Part shown: piece after piece, positions 28,563-38,343 of the stretch
Layout: the number at the start of each line of letters is the position of its first letter
Numbering within the stretch: the stretch's first letter is position 1
Source of the DNA: Cryptosporangium aurantiacum
Lineage (GTDB): Bacteria > Actinomycetota > Actinomycetes > Mycobacteriales > Cryptosporangiaceae
Assembly: GCF_900143005.1 (NCBI RefSeq)
Contig: NZ_FRCS01000001.1
Span: 434,001 to 498,000, forward strand
DNA: 64,000 bases
Direction: 5' to 3'
The notes under the pieces: model-generated
Seen by the model: the letters and a program-made list of their open reading frames with translations, nothing else
What the model was told of the DNA's origin: nothing
The model's database searches: none
Translations under genes and position numbers: made by a program

Positions 28563-29534
28563 ATGCACATGAAGACGCGTGCGGGCTCACTCTGGGTGAC
28601 CGAAGTGAGCCACGCCGAGCTATCGGCCGTGTTCGCGTTGCGTCACGACGTCTTCGTGGTCGGCCAGGGCGTTCCTGCCGAGCTGGAGCGAGACGCGGAC
28701 GACGAGACCGCGGTGCACGTCGGGGCCTGGGAGCACGACCTGAACACCCCGGCCTGTGCGCCGCTGCGGCTGGTCGGCACCGGTCGGCTGGTGGGCCGGC
28801 CACCGGCACCCGGCCGGATCGGCCGGATGGCGGTCCGGTCCGACGTCCGGGGCGGCGGCGTCGGCACCGTGGTGCTGCGCGGGCTGGAGCGGGCAGCGCT
28901 CCGGCGGGGCCATCCGGAGCTGGTGCTGCACGCCCAGCTCCACGCTCGAGGCTTCTACGAGCGGGCCGGGTACACCGCGGTCGGGCCGCAGTTCGAGGAG
29001 GCGGGGATCGAGCACGTCGAGATGCGCAAGGCGCTTCCGGTCATCCGGCCGGTCACCGACGCCGACTCCGCCGGACTGATCGCGCTGATCGGCACGGTCT
29101 GGGGCGAGTACCCGGGCTGCGTTCTCGACGTGGACGCCGAGGAGCCCTGGCTGCGAGCGCCCGGCTCGTACTACGCGGCCAACGGTGGCCGCATGTGGGT
29201 GGCCGAGCTGGACGGGGTCCTCGTGGGCTCGGTCGGGATCCGCCCGAACGCCGGGGCCGACACCGCCGAGCTGAAGAGCCTGTACGTCGGTGCCGCCGCG
29301 CGCAAGCACGGCTTGGGCGAGGTGCTGACGTCGCTGGTCGAGGACGAGGCCGTGCGCCTCGGCCTCCGGCAGCTGGAGCTGTGGACCGATACGCGGTTCG
29401 CCGACGCCCACCGCTTCTACGCCCGGCTCGGCTACACCCAGTTGCCGGGTTCGCGCGAGCTGCACGACCTGTCGAACACCGTCGAGTACCCGTTCGTGAA
29501 AGCGTTCCCGTACACGGCCGATCTGGCCGGGTAG
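28563..29534 (+). CDS. Tandem GNAT N-acetyltransferase
   Basis: 323 aa with two acetyltransferase domains. The first (about 1-155) is ElaA-like: LSAVFALRHDVFVVGQGVP, GRIGRMAVRSDVRGGGVGTVVLRGLE with the acetyl-CoA loop, and ARGFYERAGYTAVG. The second (about 157-315) has AELKSLYVGAAARKHGLGEVLTSLVEDEA and AHRFYARLGYTQLPGSRELHDLS. Such fusions may acetylate small molecules or proteins, and the substrate is not predictable. It follows a 49-base gap with AAAGG before ATG 28563; ATG 28569 is an alternative start. Confidence 0.88.
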   Translation: MHMKTRAGSLWVTEVSHAELSAVFALRHDVFVVGQGVPAELERDADDETAVHVGAWEHDLNTPACAPLRLVGTGRLVGRPPAPGRIGRMAVRSDVRGGGVGTVVLRGLERAALRRGHPELVLHAQLHARGFYERAGYTAVGPQFEEAGIEHVEMRKALPVIRPVTDADSAGLIALIGTVWGEYPGCVLDVDAEEPWLRAPGSYYAANGGRMWVAELDGVLVGSVGIRPNAGADTAELKSLYVGAAARKHGLGEVLTSLVEDEAVRLGLRQLELWTDTRFADAHRFYARLGYTQLPGSRELHDLSNTVEYPFVKAFPYTADLAG

Positions 29535-29673
29535 CGGATCCGGATTCCGACCGCCGAGCACAACGGGGCAGAAGATACGTAGGCTGGCGATGACCTGGCC
29601 GACGGCGCGGGCGATCATGGACGCGCGCCGGGTGACCTGACCGCAGGGGCGTCCAGACGGGTGGGAGGTGCCG
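29535..29673. other. Intergenic region before the MinD-like gene
   Basis: 139 bases with no supported gene. A TACGTAGG stretch near 29575 resembles a -10 region but has no matching -35. The region ends in GGGAGG, the ribosome site of the next gene. Confidence 0.3.
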
Positions 29674-30777
29674 GTGGGGCCGAGCGAGCCCGCCGACCGG
29701 GGCGAAGCGGTCAGACGCTGGCGCGCGTTACTCGGTCGGCAGCGGAGCCGTCCGCGTCCGATGGGCGTCGCGCAGCCGTTGGCGCCGCCGCTGACCCCGC
29801 CACCGGCTCAACCGGCGGTGGCCCCGCCGACGACCCAGCCGATGACCCAGCACCCCCTGGCGCCACCGCCGGTGGTCGCACCACCGCAGCGGGCCGGTGA
29901 CAACTTCGACTTCCGACCGGCCCCGCCCGACCCCGGCCCCCCTCCGCCGCTGGTCGGCACCGTGCCGATCCCGCAAGCCGTCGAGATCATCCGCGCCGAC
30001 GTGGGTGTGCCGAAGGCGGTTGCGTTCATCAACCCGAAGGGCGGCGTCCACAAGACGACGGCCACCGTGCTCGCCGCCGCGACGCTCGGCAGCGTGCGGG
30101 GCGGCGGCGTGCTGGCGTGGGACGACAACGAGCTCCGTGGCACGCTCGGGCTTCGCGCGGGCACCGCACGGCACGCCCGGACCGTCAAGCACCTGATCGG
30201 CGACCTCACCGGCGTCGAAACCGCGATCAACGCGGGTCAGAACCTCCACGAGGTGCTGGAAAACTACCTCCGGCACGCGTCCGACGGTTCGTTCGACGTG
30301 CTGGCCGGCGACGAGGACCCGCGCATCGCCCGGCACCTCGACCCGGACACGGTCCGGCGGCTGATGAGGCTGCTGACCGCCGCGTACGACATCGTCTGTG
30401 TGGACACCGGCAACAACGTCGAGAGCCCGAACTGGAAGACCGTGATCGAGCAGAGCGACCGGCTGGTGGTGACGACGCTGCCGCGGGAAGACGCGGCGTT
30501 CACCGCCGACTGGATGCTCGACCTGCTGGAGGAGGACGGGCACGCCGACCTGGTCGCGGACGCCGTCACGATCCTGAGCTGCCCCAGCCCGATCCGCTCA
30601 CCGCTCCTGGAAGAGCTGGTCGAACACTTCTCGCACCGCACCCGTGCGGTCGCCGTGATCCCGTACGACCCGGCGCTGGAATCCGGGTCGACGATCGTGT
30701 TCTCACAGATCGCCGATGCCACCCGCCGGGCGTGGCTGGATGCGTGTGCTGCCCTCGTCCAGGGGTGGGGGCGGTGA
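29674..30777 (+). CDS. MinD/ParA-like ATPase with Pro-rich N-terminus
   Basis: 367 aa from GTG 29674, five bases after GGGAGG (29663-29668). Residues 1-90 are Pro/Ala-rich. The ATPase domain has a deviant Walker A loop, FINPKGGVHKTTATVLAAA, WDDNELRGTLGLR, and the switch/Walker B region YDIVCVDTGNNVESPNWKTVI. This type resembles MinD-like proteins of actinobacteria with Pro-rich leaders (EspI-like), not chromosome ParA, since no parB or parS is near. In the loop the usual GVGKTT reads GVHKTT, with His in place of the second Gly. Function probably in positioning or secretion control; unproven. Confidence 0.8.
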   Translation: MGPSEPADRGEAVRRWRALLGRQRSRPRPMGVAQPLAPPLTPPPAQPAVAPPTTQPMTQHPLAPPPVVAPPQRAGDNFDFRPAPPDPGPPPPLVGTVPIPQAVEIIRADVGVPKAVAFINPKGGVHKTTATVLAAATLGSVRGGGVLAWDDNELRGTLGLRAGTARHARTVKHLIGDLTGVETAINAGQNLHEVLENYLRHASDGSFDVLAGDEDPRIARHLDPDTVRRLMRLLTAAYDIVCVDTGNNVESPNWKTVIEQSDRLVVTTLPREDAAFTADWMLDLLEEDGHADLVADAVTILSCPSPIRSPLLEELVEHFSHRTRAVAVIPYDPALESGSTIVFSQIADATRRAWLDACAALVQGWGR

Positions 30778-30793
30778 GCACTATGGTTGAGCG

Positions 30794-31648
30794 GTGCGCC
30801 AGGATTCGCCGAGCTCGTCGGACGGCGTGACGACACCGCCGCCCGCGAGTGGGCCGCCCGAGACGCCTGGTACGTCGCCCGGTACCGCGGCGCAGCCCTC
30901 GCCGCTTCCGTCCGCGCCGCCGGTGGCGCCGCTTCCGTCCGCGCCGCCGGTGGCGCCGCTTCCCCCGGTACCGGAGACGCTCGGCTCCGCGCCGGGCACC
31001 GACCTGGTGCCGGTTCCGCGTCGGCGGCACGCGGGCGACGAGCCGGAGGACCCGGTCGCGCTCACGCCCGCCGCGCTCTGGACCGGGCTGCGCGCGTCGG
31101 TGAGTCTGCGGGATCTGGTCGCGGCCGTCGTGCTGGCGCTGCTCGTCGCCGCGCTGGGCGCAGTGACCGGGGTGCTCTGGGCCTGGATCGGGCCGCACGT
31201 CCCGGTGTTGATGACCGCGAACGGGCCGATCCTCGCTGAGTACTACGGCGAGTCGGCGTTCGGGCAGCAGGCCACGTTCGGCGGGCTCGCCCTGGCGACG
31301 GGGCTGCTACTCGGGCCGATCGCCTACCTCGCCCGCCGCTGGCGAGGGCCGATCCTCCTGCTGGGGCTGGCCGTCGGCTGCCTGGCCGGAGCGTGGGTCA
31401 GCTGGAAGGTCGGCATCTGGGTGGGGCGTGATGAGTACGAGTCGCTGCTCCAGCACGCCGCGCCCGGCCGGACGTTCTCGATGCCGGTGAAGCTCAACGC
31501 GTTCGGCCTGTTGTTCCTGGAGCCGCTGGTGGCGGTGCTCGGGTACGTCGTCGTCGCAGCGTGGTCGCGTTACCCGGACCTGAAGGTCGACCCCGCGCTG
31601 AACCGCGCGCCCGGACGCCACTGGGGAGAACGCCCGCCGGACCAGTGA
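30794..31648 (+). CDS. Four-helix membrane protein with Pro-rich N-terminus
   Basis: 284 aa. Residues 1-75 are Pro/Ser-rich and contain a duplicated 27-base segment (30902-30928 and 30929-30955). Then come about four membrane helices (AAVVLALLVAALGAVTGVLWAW; LALATGLLLGPIAYLAR; LLLGLAVGCLAGAWVSWKVG; LLFLEPLVAVLGYVVVAAW). It resembles DUF2567-type proteins found beside hisD in actinobacteria; this assignment is tentative. TATGGT (30782-30787) lies 6 bases before GTG 30794 with no ribosome site, suggesting a leaderless transcript. Confidence 0.75.
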   Translation: MRQDSPSSSDGVTTPPPASGPPETPGTSPGTAAQPSPLPSAPPVAPLPSAPPVAPLPPVPETLGSAPGTDLVPVPRRRHAGDEPEDPVALTPAALWTGLRASVSLRDLVAAVVLALLVAALGAVTGVLWAWIGPHVPVLMTANGPILAEYYGESAFGQQATFGGLALATGLLLGPIAYLARRWRGPILLLGLAVGCLAGAWVSWKVGIWVGRDEYESLLQHAAPGRTFSMPVKLNAFGLLFLEPLVAVLGYVVVAAWSRYPDLKVDPALNRAPGRHWGERPPDQ

Positions 31649-31682
31649 ACCCGGGGGCGGGGCGACCGAGTCACCGAGCCGA

Positions 31683-32411
31683 TCAGTTCGGCGACTGACC
31701 GACCCGCAGCTCGGCGAGCGGCACCGGCACCGCGTGCAGCCGGGAGAGCATCGTGGCCTCGCGCTTCAGCAGCCGCAGCTGCCGGCGCAGGCGTCCGACC
31801 GGGTCGTCGATCGCCAGCAGGCTCTGCTGATCGTCGAGCGTGAGCGGCGCCGCCGACCCCACCAGATAGGAGAGCATCGCCGGGTCGCTGGGCAGCGGTA
31901 GCGCCGGGAGGATCGGCTGCCCCGTCTCGTCGTCCCCGGTCTGTTCGCCGGCCCGGAGCGTGGCGTGGAGCAGCGTCCGGCAGCGCGCGAACACCTCGCG
32001 GACGCCCGCGGCCAGCACCTCGGCCTCTTCGCCCGCTCTGGCGTCCGCGTCCGCCTCCGGGAGCCGTTCGATCCGGCCGCGCAGATACGGCACGTCCCCG
32101 TCGGCCGGGACGACGTCCAGCAGCCGGAACCGGTCGCGGCCGGCCGTCACCACGTCGAACCGGCCGTCCCGATAGGGATGCACCTGCCGGAGTTCGGCGG
32201 TGCACCCGATCTCGTAGAGCGCGGTCACGGCGCCCTCGCCGACCTCCCAGCCCTGCCGGATCGCGCACACGCCGAACTGGCGGGCAGCCGGCCCGGCCGT
32301 CATCAGGTCGCGCACCAGTGCCCGGTACCGCGGCTCGAAGATGTGCAGCGGGAGCACCACTCCCGGAAACAGGACGGTGCCGAGCGGAAACAGCGGGATG
32401 GTCTCGGCCAC
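31683..32411 (-). CDS. LON substrate-binding domain protein
   Basis: 242-aa stand-alone N-terminal LON domain without the ATPase or protease parts. ETIPLFPLGTVLFPGVVLPLHIFEPRYRALVRDL is the family signature; RQFGVCAI, GCTAELRQVHPYRDGRFDVVTAGRDRFRLLDV and PYLRGRIERLPE follow. The function of such proteins in actinobacteria is unknown. The start is reverse GTG at 32411: TACGCT lies 6 bases before it with no ribosome site, so the transcript is probably leaderless. It diverges from hisD across 160 bases. Confidence 0.88.
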   Translation of the reverse strand: MAETIPLFPLGTVLFPGVVLPLHIFEPRYRALVRDLMTAGPAARQFGVCAIRQGWEVGEGAVTALYEIGCTAELRQVHPYRDGRFDVVTAGRDRFRLLDVVPADGDVPYLRGRIERLPEADADARAGEEAEVLAAGVREVFARCRTLLHATLRAGEQTGDDETGQPILPALPLPSDPAMLSYLVGSAAPLTLDDQQSLLAIDDPVGRLRRQLRLLKREATMLSRLHAVPVPLAELRVGQSPN

Positions 32412-32571
32412 GGGTCCAGCGTAGGAGTGGAGCCGCCGCCCTGCTCGGTGAACTCGTACGCTGCGTCGGTTACCACACTGTGGCGTCGCAAGGCAGCAGA
32501 AAGTGGCGATTGGGCGAGAGCTGCGCAACCATCGCGGGAATCCGGTCGGCGCGCTCCGTAGACTCGTAGCC
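32412..32571. promoter_or_regulatory. Divergent promoter region of the LON gene and hisD
   Basis: 160 bases with two outward -10 elements: TACGCT on the reverse strand (32418-32423), 6 bases from the LON start, and TAGACT on the forward strand (32559-32564), 7 bases from GTG 32572 of hisD. Neither has a strong -35 or a Shine-Dalgarno sequence; both fit leaderless initiation. No T-box or His-rich leader peptide is seen before hisD. Confidence 0.6.
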
Positions 32572-33897
32572 GTGCTGACCCGAATCGACCTCCGCGGGAC
32601 GGCTGCCACGCGCAGCGCCGCCGACTTGCGGGGCGTACTGCCCCGCGCCGCCCTCGACGTGGACTCCGCGGTTGCGCAGGTCCGTCCGGTGGTGGAGGCC
32701 GTGCATAGCCAGGGTCTACCTGCGGTGTTGGACGCTTCCCGGCGCTTCGACGGCGTCGAGGCGACCGGCGTCCGGGTGCCGGCCGAGGCCCTCGCGGCCG
32801 CCGAGACCGGGCTCGACGACGCGGTCCGGGCCGCGCTGCTGGAGTCGATCCGCCGCGCCCGTCTCGTCCACGCCGACCAGCGCCGCACCGACGTCACGAC
32901 CCGGGTCGTGCCCGGTGGCACCGTCACCGAGCGGTTCGTCCCGGTCGGCCGGGTCGGGCTCTACGTCCCCGGTGGGCTCGCGGTTTATCCGTCCAGCGTG
33001 ATCATGAACGTCGTCCCGGCGCAGGAGGCGGGCGTGCCGGCGCTGGCCGTCGCGTCCCCGCCGCAGAAGGAGTTCGGCGGCCTGCCGCACCCGACGATCC
33101 TCGCGGCCTGTGCGCTGCTCGGCGTCGAGGAGGTGTACGCGGTCGGCGGCGCCCAGGCGATCGCGGTGTTCGCGTACGGGCTGGCCGACGCCGGGAACGA
33201 CGCCGGGCCGGTGGAGCCGGTCGACATCGTCACCGGCCCCGGCAACATCTGGGTCACCGCCGCGAAGCGACTGCTGCGTGGCGTCATCGGCATCGACTCC
33301 GAGGCGGGCACCACCGAGATCGCGGTGCTGGCGGACGACACCGCTGACCCGGTGCACGTCGCCGCCGACCTGATCAGCCAGGCCGAACACGACCCGGCCG
33401 CCGCGTCGGTGCTGGTCACCGCGTCCACGGCGCTGGCGGACGCGGTCGACGCCGAGGTGGTCCGCCAGGTCGCGGCCACCAAGCACGTCGAGCGCGTCCA
33501 GGCGGCGCTGTCCGGTCCGCAGTCCGGCATCGTGCTGGTCGACGACCTGGAGCAGGGGCTGCGGGTGGTGGACGCGTACGCGGCCGAGCACCTGGAGATC
33601 CAGACCGCGGACGCCCGTGCGGTGGCCGCGCGGGTCCGCAACGCCGGCGCGATCTTCGTCGGTGCCTGGTCGCCGGTCTCGCTCGGCGACTACTGCGCGG
33701 GCTCGAACCACGTGCTGCCCACCGGTGGGTGCGCGCGCCACTCGTCGGGCCTGTCGGTACAGACGTTCCTGCGCGGCATCCACGTTGTGGAGTACACCGA
33801 GGAGGCGCTCCGCGAGGTGGCCGATCACGTCACGACGCTGGCCGACGCCGAGGACCTCCCCGCGCACGGCGCCGCCGTTCGAGCGCGGTTCCGATGA
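32572..33897 (+). CDS. hisD: Histidinol dehydrogenase
   Basis: Catalyses the last two steps of histidine synthesis, L-histidinol to L-histidine, with NAD and zinc. 441 aa from GTG 32572; the frame is open upstream to 32503, but the TAGACT -10 at 7 bases supports a leaderless GTG 32572. Motifs: [85 protein letters not shown], and [17 protein letters not shown]. First gene of the his operon; hisC overlaps its stop. Confidence 0.97.
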   Translation: MLTRIDLRGTAATRSAADLRGVLPRAALDVDSAVAQVRPVVEAVHSQGLPAVLDASRRFDGVEATGVRVPAEALAAAETGLDDAVRAALLESIRRARLVHADQRRTDVTTRVVPGGTVTERFVPVGRVGLYVPGGLAVYPSSVIMNVVPAQEAGVPALAVASPPQKEFGGLPHPTILAACALLGVEEVYAVGGAQAIAVFAYGLADAGNDAGPVEPVDIVTGPGNIWVTAAKRLLRGVIGIDSEAGTTEIAVLADDTADPVHVAADLISQAEHDPAAASVLVTASTALADAVDAEVVRQVAATKHVERVQAALSGPQSGIVLVDDLEQGLRVVDAYAAEHLEIQTADARAVAARVRNAGAIFVGAWSPVSLGDYCAGSNHVLPTGGCARHSSGLSVQTFLRGIHVVEYTEEALREVADHVTTLADAEDLPAHGAAVRARFR

Positions 33898-35057
33898 GCG
33901 CGCCGACGCTGCCCGCGCCCGGGCCGGACGGGCGTTGGGCCGACCGCACCGTGACCCTCGCTGATCTCCCGATCCGGGACGAGCTGCGGGGCTCCGAACC
34001 GTACGGCGCACCGCAGCTCGACGTCCCCGTGGCGTTGAACACGAACGAGAACTCGTACCCGGTGCCCGCGGACGTCGTCGAGGCGATCGTGGACGCGGTC
34101 CGCACCGAGGCGGCCGGGCTCAACCGGTACCCCGACCGCGAAGCGGTCGCGCTCCGCGAGGACCTGGCCCGCTACATCGCGCACGGGCTCACCGTGCACA
34201 ACCTCTGGGCCGCGAACGGCTCCAACGAGGTACTGCAGCAGCTGCTGCAGGTGTTCGGCGGCCCCGGACGCACCGCGCTCGGCTTCACCCCCGCGTACTC
34301 GATGCACCCGATCCTGAGCACCGGCACCGGCACCGCCTGGATCGACGGCAGGCGCAACGCCGACTTCTCGGTCGACGCCGAGAACGCCGCCGCCGACGTG
34401 CGGAAACACGACCCCGACATCGTGTTCCTCTGCTCACCGAACAACCCGACCGGCACCGCGCTCGGCCTCGACGTCGTCGAGGCGGTGCTCGCCGAGTCGC
34501 GCGGCATGGTCGTGGTGGACGAGGCCTACGCCGAGTTCGCCCGGCCGGGCACGCCGAGCGCGCTGACGCTGCTCGGCGCGAGCCCGCGGCTGGTCGTCAC
34601 CCGGACGATGAGCAAGGCGTTCGCGCTTGCCGGTGCCCGTCTCGGTTACCTGGCCGCCGATCCGGCGGTGATCGACGCGGTGCGGCTCGTGCGTCTGCCG
34701 TACCACCTCTCCGCGCTCACCCAGGCCGCCGCCAGGGCCGCGCTCGCACACGCGGACGCGCTGCTGGCGACGGTCGAGGCGATCAAGCAGCAGCGCGACC
34801 GGATCGTCGACGAGCTGGCCGCCCGCGGTCTGGACGTCGTCCCCAGCGACGCGAACTTCGTGCTGTTCGGCGGCCCCACCGAGAACGGCGGACTAGGTGA
34901 CCAGAAGGCGGTCTGGCGGCGGGTGCTCGACCGCGGCGTCCTGATCCGGGACGTCGGGCTGCCGGGCTACCTCCGCGTCACCGCAGGCACCCCGGCCGAG
35001 ACCGACGCGTTCCTCGTGGCGCTGGACGCAGCGCTGGATCAGAAAGGGCAAGCATGA
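33894..35057 (+). CDS. hisC: Histidinol-phosphate aminotransferase
   Basis: PLP enzyme converting imidazole-acetol phosphate to L-histidinol phosphate. 387 aa from ATG 33894 (ATGA overlap with hisD). Motifs: [70 protein letters not shown], and the PLP lysine in [34 protein letters not shown] closes the fold. Confidence 0.97.
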   Translation: MSAPTLPAPGPDGRWADRTVTLADLPIRDELRGSEPYGAPQLDVPVALNTNENSYPVPADVVEAIVDAVRTEAAGLNRYPDREAVALREDLARYIAHGLTVHNLWAANGSNEVLQQLLQVFGGPGRTALGFTPAYSMHPILSTGTGTAWIDGRRNADFSVDAENAAADVRKHDPDIVFLCSPNNPTGTALGLDVVEAVLAESRGMVVVDEAYAEFARPGTPSALTLLGASPRLVVTRTMSKAFALAGARLGYLAADPAVIDAVRLVRLPYHLSALTQAAARAALAHADALLATVEAIKQQRDRIVDELAARGLDVVPSDANFVLFGGPTENGGLGDQKAVWRRVLDRGVLIRDVGLPGYLRVTAGTPAETDAFLVALDAALDQKGQA

Positions 35058-35656
35058 GCCGCACCGGGCGGATCGAACGGGTCACCGGCGAGTCCAAGGT
35101 GCTCGTCGAGATCGACCTCGATGGGTCGGGTAAGTGCGACATCTCGACCGGCGTCGGGTTCTACGACCACATGCTGAACCAGCTCGGCAAGCACGGCGGG
35201 TTCGACCTGACCGTGCAGACCGTCGGCGACCTGCACATCGACGCGCACCACACGGTCGAGGACACCGCGATCGCACTGGGCCAGGCGTTCAACCAGGCGC
35301 TCGGCGACAAGGCGGGCATCCGCCGGTTCGGCGACGCGCTGGTGCCGCTGGACGAGGCGCTGGTCCAGGTCGCGGTCGACCTGGCCGGGCGTCCGTACCT
35401 GGTGCACGAGGAGCCGGCGGTGATGGAGGTGGCCCAGATCGGCACCGCGTTTCCGGCGACGCTGGTGCGGCACATCTGGGAGGCGTTCACCCACAACGCG
35501 TCGATCGCGCTGCACGTCCTCGTCCGCTCCGGACGCGACCCGCACCACATCGCGGAGTCGCAGTTCAAGGCCGTCGCCCGTGCGCTGCGGGATGCGACCG
35601 CGTTCGATCCGCGGGTGACCGGGATCCCGTCGACGAAGGGACGGCTGTCCGGATGA
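35054..35656 (+). CDS. hisB: Imidazoleglycerol-phosphate dehydratase
   Basis: Dehydrates imidazole glycerol phosphate to imidazole acetol phosphate; Mn-dependent oligomer. 200 aa, monofunctional as in Gram-positives (no phosphatase domain). The paired metal motifs are [20 protein letters not shown] and [33 protein letters not shown] 35054 overlaps the hisC stop; hisH overlaps its end. Confidence 0.97.
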   Translation: MSRTGRIERVTGESKVLVEIDLDGSGKCDISTGVGFYDHMLNQLGKHGGFDLTVQTVGDLHIDAHHTVEDTAIALGQAFNQALGDKAGIRRFGDALVPLDEALVQVAVDLAGRPYLVHEEPAVMEVAQIGTAFPATLVRHIWEAFTHNASIALHVLVRSGRDPHHIAESQFKAVARALRDATAFDPRVTGIPSTKGRLSG

Positions 35657-36264
35657 GCCCGCGGGTCGTCGTGCTCGACTACGGGTCGGGCAACCTCCGG
35701 TCCGCCGAGCGGGCGCTGGCCCGCGCGGGCGCCGACGTGACCGTGACGCCGGATCTGGACGTGGCCGCGGAGGCCGACGGCCTGGTGGTGCCCGGCGTCG
35801 GCGCGTACGCCGCCTGCATGGCTGGGATCGAGAAGCTCGGTGCGCAGGACGTGATCCACGCCCGGGTGGCGGACGGCCGGCCGGTGCTCGGCATCTGCGT
35901 CGGCATGCAGGTGCTGTTCGAGTTCGGCGTCGAGCACGGCGTCCGCACCCATGGCCTCGGCGTCTTCCCTGGTGGCGTCACCCGGCTGACCGCCGAGCGC
36001 ATCCCGCACATGGGGTGGAACACGGTCGAGGTCGGTTCCGGGTCGAACCTGTTCCGCGGTGTCGAGGACGAGCGGTTCTACTTCGTCCACTCGTACGCCG
36101 CGCCGCCGACCGGCATCGAGGGCGTGCTCACCACCGCGTCCCACGACGAGCCGTTCCTGGCCGCGATCGAACGCGGTCCGGTCGCCGCGACGCAGTTCCA
36201 CCCGGAGAAGTCCGGCGACGCGGGTGCTGCGGTGCTCGCGAACTGGGTACGGGAACTGACATGA
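35653..36264 (+). CDS. hisH: Imidazole glycerol phosphate synthase, glutaminase subunit
   Basis: Class I glutamine amidotransferase that supplies ammonia to HisF. 203 aa. [11 protein letters not shown] at the start, oxyanion strand PGVGAY, nucleophile Cys in [26 protein letters not shown], and the His/Glu pair in [13 protein letters not shown] 35653 overlaps the hisB stop (ATGA). Confidence 0.97.
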   Translation: MSPRVVVLDYGSGNLRSAERALARAGADVTVTPDLDVAAEADGLVVPGVGAYAACMAGIEKLGAQDVIHARVADGRPVLGICVGMQVLFEFGVEHGVRTHGLGVFPGGVTRLTAERIPHMGWNTVEVGSGSNLFRGVEDERFYFVHSYAAPPTGIEGVLTTASHDEPFLAAIERGPVAATQFHPEKSGDAGAAVLANWVRELT

Positions 36265-36280
36265 CGACTTCGGAGCTCCG

Positions 36281-36670
36281 ATGACCAGCAAGGCGCGTGC
36301 GCTCGCCCGAGCCGCGCGCGAAGCCGAGGCGGAGCGGCTGCGGATCGAGGCGGAGCGGCGTGCCCGTCGACGCGCGATCCTCACGGCGCCGTGGCGCGCG
36401 GCCCGGGCGATAGTGCCCCGACGCCGCCCGGAGCCGCACCGCCGAGGCCTGTTCGGCCGTGGCCGTACCGGAAAGATCCGGGCGGCCCGCCGCGACCGGG
36501 CCCAGCTGGCGGCGATCGCGACCGGCCTGATCGTCCTGCTGCTCGTCGTATGGGTCACGATCGACTCGTGGGCGATGCGGATCGGCGCGACCGTGCTCGC
36601 GTTACTGCTGACCCCTGTCCTGCTCGCCCTGACCAGATCTGATTACTCCCGGAGTGTGCACCGATCATGA
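36281..36670 (+). CDS. Small his-operon membrane protein
   Basis: 129 aa, unnamed. Residues 1-75 are extremely basic and helical ([29 protein letters not shown]), followed by two membrane helices (about 79-97, [19 protein letters not shown]; about 101-119, [19 protein letters not shown]). Comparable small proteins occur between hisH and hisA in many actinobacteria, with no known role. ATG 36281 follows CGGAG; its stop overlaps the hisA start, so it is co-translated. Confidence 0.82.
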   Translation: MTSKARALARAAREAEAERLRIEAERRARRRAILTAPWRAARAIVPRRRPEPHRRGLFGRGRTGKIRAARRDRAQLAAIATGLIVLLLVVWVTIDSWAMRIGATVLALLLTPVLLALTRSDYSRSVHRS

Positions 36671-37392
36671 CTAGGCTCGAGCTGCTTCCCGCGGTCGACG
36701 TCGCCGATGGCCAGGCAGTCCGATTGGTGCAGGGGGAGGCGGGCAGCGAGACCTCTTACGGGGACCCGCTGGAGGCCGCGCTCACCTGGCAGCGCGACGG
36801 CGCGGAGTGGATCCACCTGGTGGACCTCGATGCGGCGTTCGGACGCGGATCCAACGCGGCGCAGCTGGCTTCCGTCGTCGCGGCGGTGGACGTGAAGGTC
36901 GAGCTGTCCGGCGGCATCCGGGACGACGCGTCGCTGCGGGCCGCACTGGCTACCGGCTGCACGCGGGTGAACATCGGCACTGCCGCGCTGGAGGACCCGG
37001 AGTGGTGCGCGAAAGCCATCGCCGAGCACGGTGACCGGATCGCGGTCGGCCTGGACGTCCGCGGCACGACGCTGGCGGCGCGCGGCTGGACCCGCGACGG
37101 TGGTGAGCTTTTCGAGGTGCTGGCTCGCCTGGACTCCGAGGGCTGCTCGCGGTACGTGGTCACCGACGTCCGCCGGGACGGCACGCTGACCGGCCCGAAC
37201 GTCGAGCTGCTCAAGCAGGTGTGCGCCGCCACCGACCGGCCGGTGGTCGCGTCCGGTGGGGTGTCCACGCTGGACGACCTGCGTGAGCTGGCGACGCTGG
37301 TGCCGCTCGGCGTCGAGGGCGCGATCGTCGGCAAGGCGCTCTACGCCGGGGCGTTCACGCTGCCCGAGGCGCTCGCGGCGGTGGCCGAGTGA
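36667..37392 (+). CDS. priA: Phosphoribosyl isomerase A (bifunctional HisA/TrpF)
   Basis: TIM-barrel isomerase of ProFAR in histidine synthesis; in actinobacteria without trpF the same enzyme (PriA) also isomerises phosphoribosylanthranilate for tryptophan. 241 aa. [24 protein letters not shown] holds the first catalytic Asp; [36 protein letters not shown] and [16 protein letters not shown] (second Asp) follow. The trp cluster here (trpE, trpC, trpB, trpA) has no trpF, which fits the dual role. ATG overlaps the preceding stop. Confidence 0.95.
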   Translation: MTRLELLPAVDVADGQAVRLVQGEAGSETSYGDPLEAALTWQRDGAEWIHLVDLDAAFGRGSNAAQLASVVAAVDVKVELSGGIRDDASLRAALATGCTRVNIGTAALEDPEWCAKAIAEHGDRIAVGLDVRGTTLAARGWTRDGGELFEVLARLDSEGCSRYVVTDVRRDGTLTGPNVELLKQVCAATDRPVVASGGVSTLDDLRELATLVPLGVEGAIVGKALYAGAFTLPEALAAVAE

Positions 37393-38159
37393 CCGTAGCC
37401 GTGCGGGTGATCCCGTGTCTCGACGTCGACAAGGGCCGGGTCGTGAAGGGTGTCAACTTCACCCGGCTGCGGGACGCGGGTGACCCGGTCGAGCTGGCGC
37501 GGGCGTACGACGCGGCCGGCGCCGACGAGCTGACGTTCCTCGACATCACCGCGTCGTCCTCGGGGCGGGAGACCACCTACGACGTGGTGCGCCGCACCGC
37601 GGAGACCGTGTTCATCCCGCTCACGGTCGGGGGTGGGGTCCGCACCACGGCGGACGTGGACGCGCTGCTCCGGGCCGGTGCGGACAAGGTCGGGATCAAC
37701 ACCGCGGCGATCGCGCGGCCGGAGCTGCTGCGGGAGGCCGCCGAGCGGTTCGGTTCGCAGTGCGTCGTGCTCTCGGTGGACGCCCGGCGGGTGGTCGACG
37801 GCCCGCCGACGCCGAGCGGCTTCGAAGTGACGACGCACGGCGGACGCCGGGGGACCGGCATCGACGCGGTGGAGTGGGCAGCGCGCGGCCAGGAGTACGG
37901 GGTCGGCGAGATCCTGCTCAACTCGATGGACGGCGACGGGACCAAGGACGGATACGACCTGCCGCTGATCACCGCGGTGCGGGCGGTCGTGGACGTCCCG
38001 GTGATCGCCAGCGGCGGCGCCGGCGCGCTGGAGCACTTCCCGCCCGCGATCGAGGCCGGCGCCGACGCGGTACTCGCCGCCAGCGTCTTCCACTTCGGCG
38101 AATTGACGATCGGCGAGGTCAAAGCCACCCTGCGCACCTCCGGCGCCCCCGTCCGCTAA
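37389..38159 (+). CDS. hisF: Imidazole glycerol phosphate synthase, cyclase subunit
   Basis: TIM-barrel partner of HisH; makes imidazole glycerol phosphate and AICAR. 256 aa from GTG 37389 (overlaps the hisA stop). [19 protein letters not shown] holds the first catalytic Asp; [47 protein letters not shown] (second Asp) and [13 protein letters not shown] are all present. Last gene of this his unit; a strong terminator follows at once. Confidence 0.97.
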   Translation: MTVAVRVIPCLDVDKGRVVKGVNFTRLRDAGDPVELARAYDAAGADELTFLDITASSSGRETTYDVVRRTAETVFIPLTVGGGVRTTADVDALLRAGADKVGINTAAIARPELLREAAERFGSQCVVLSVDARRVVDGPPTPSGFEVTTHGGRRGTGIDAVEWAARGQEYGVGEILLNSMDGDGTKDGYDLPLITAVRAVVDVPVIASGGAGALEHFPPAIEAGADAVLAASVFHFGELTIGEVKATLRTSGAPVR

Positions 38160-38161
38160 CG

Positions 38162-38192
38162 CCGAAGGCCCCGGCGCAGCCGGGGCCTTCGG
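38162..38192 (+). terminator. Strong hairpin terminator after hisF
   Basis: CCGAAGGCCCCGGC (38162-38175) pairs perfectly with 38179-38192 around a GCA loop: a 14-bp stem starting two bases after the hisF stop. No T-run. It probably stops the his operon and, being symmetric, may act on both strands. Confidence 0.85.
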
Positions 38193-38230
38193 GGTTCGAG
38201 CGCCGTCAGGCGCGAGCGTTCTGACGTGGA

Positions 38231-38335
38231 GCCCGCCCAGGACGAGCCTGGCAGTCGAGCGCGAGGACGCCGCGACCTTGGCCTTGGCGTCTCAAGTCCT
38301 CGCGCTCGCCTGTCAGGCTCGCCCCCTGGGCGGGC
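38231..38335. repeat. Large imperfect inverted repeat between hisF and the reverse-strand gene
   Basis: Arms of 38 bases (38231-38268) and 40 bases (38296-38335) are complementary at about 35 positions, with outer GCCCGCCCAGG and inner GCGAGCGCGAGGAC-type blocks matching exactly. The 27-base centre has its own short hairpin (GACGCC/GGCGTC). It lies 8 bases before the stop of the reverse gene ending at 38344. It may be that gene's terminator or a small mobile repeat (MITE or REP type). No flanking target duplication is evident. Confidence 0.75.
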
Positions 38336-38343
38336 CGCCCAAA

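Noticed and set aside
29674-30777. Chromosome-partition parA
   Set aside because: No parB gene or parS-like palindrome lies nearby and the Walker loop and Pro-rich leader differ.
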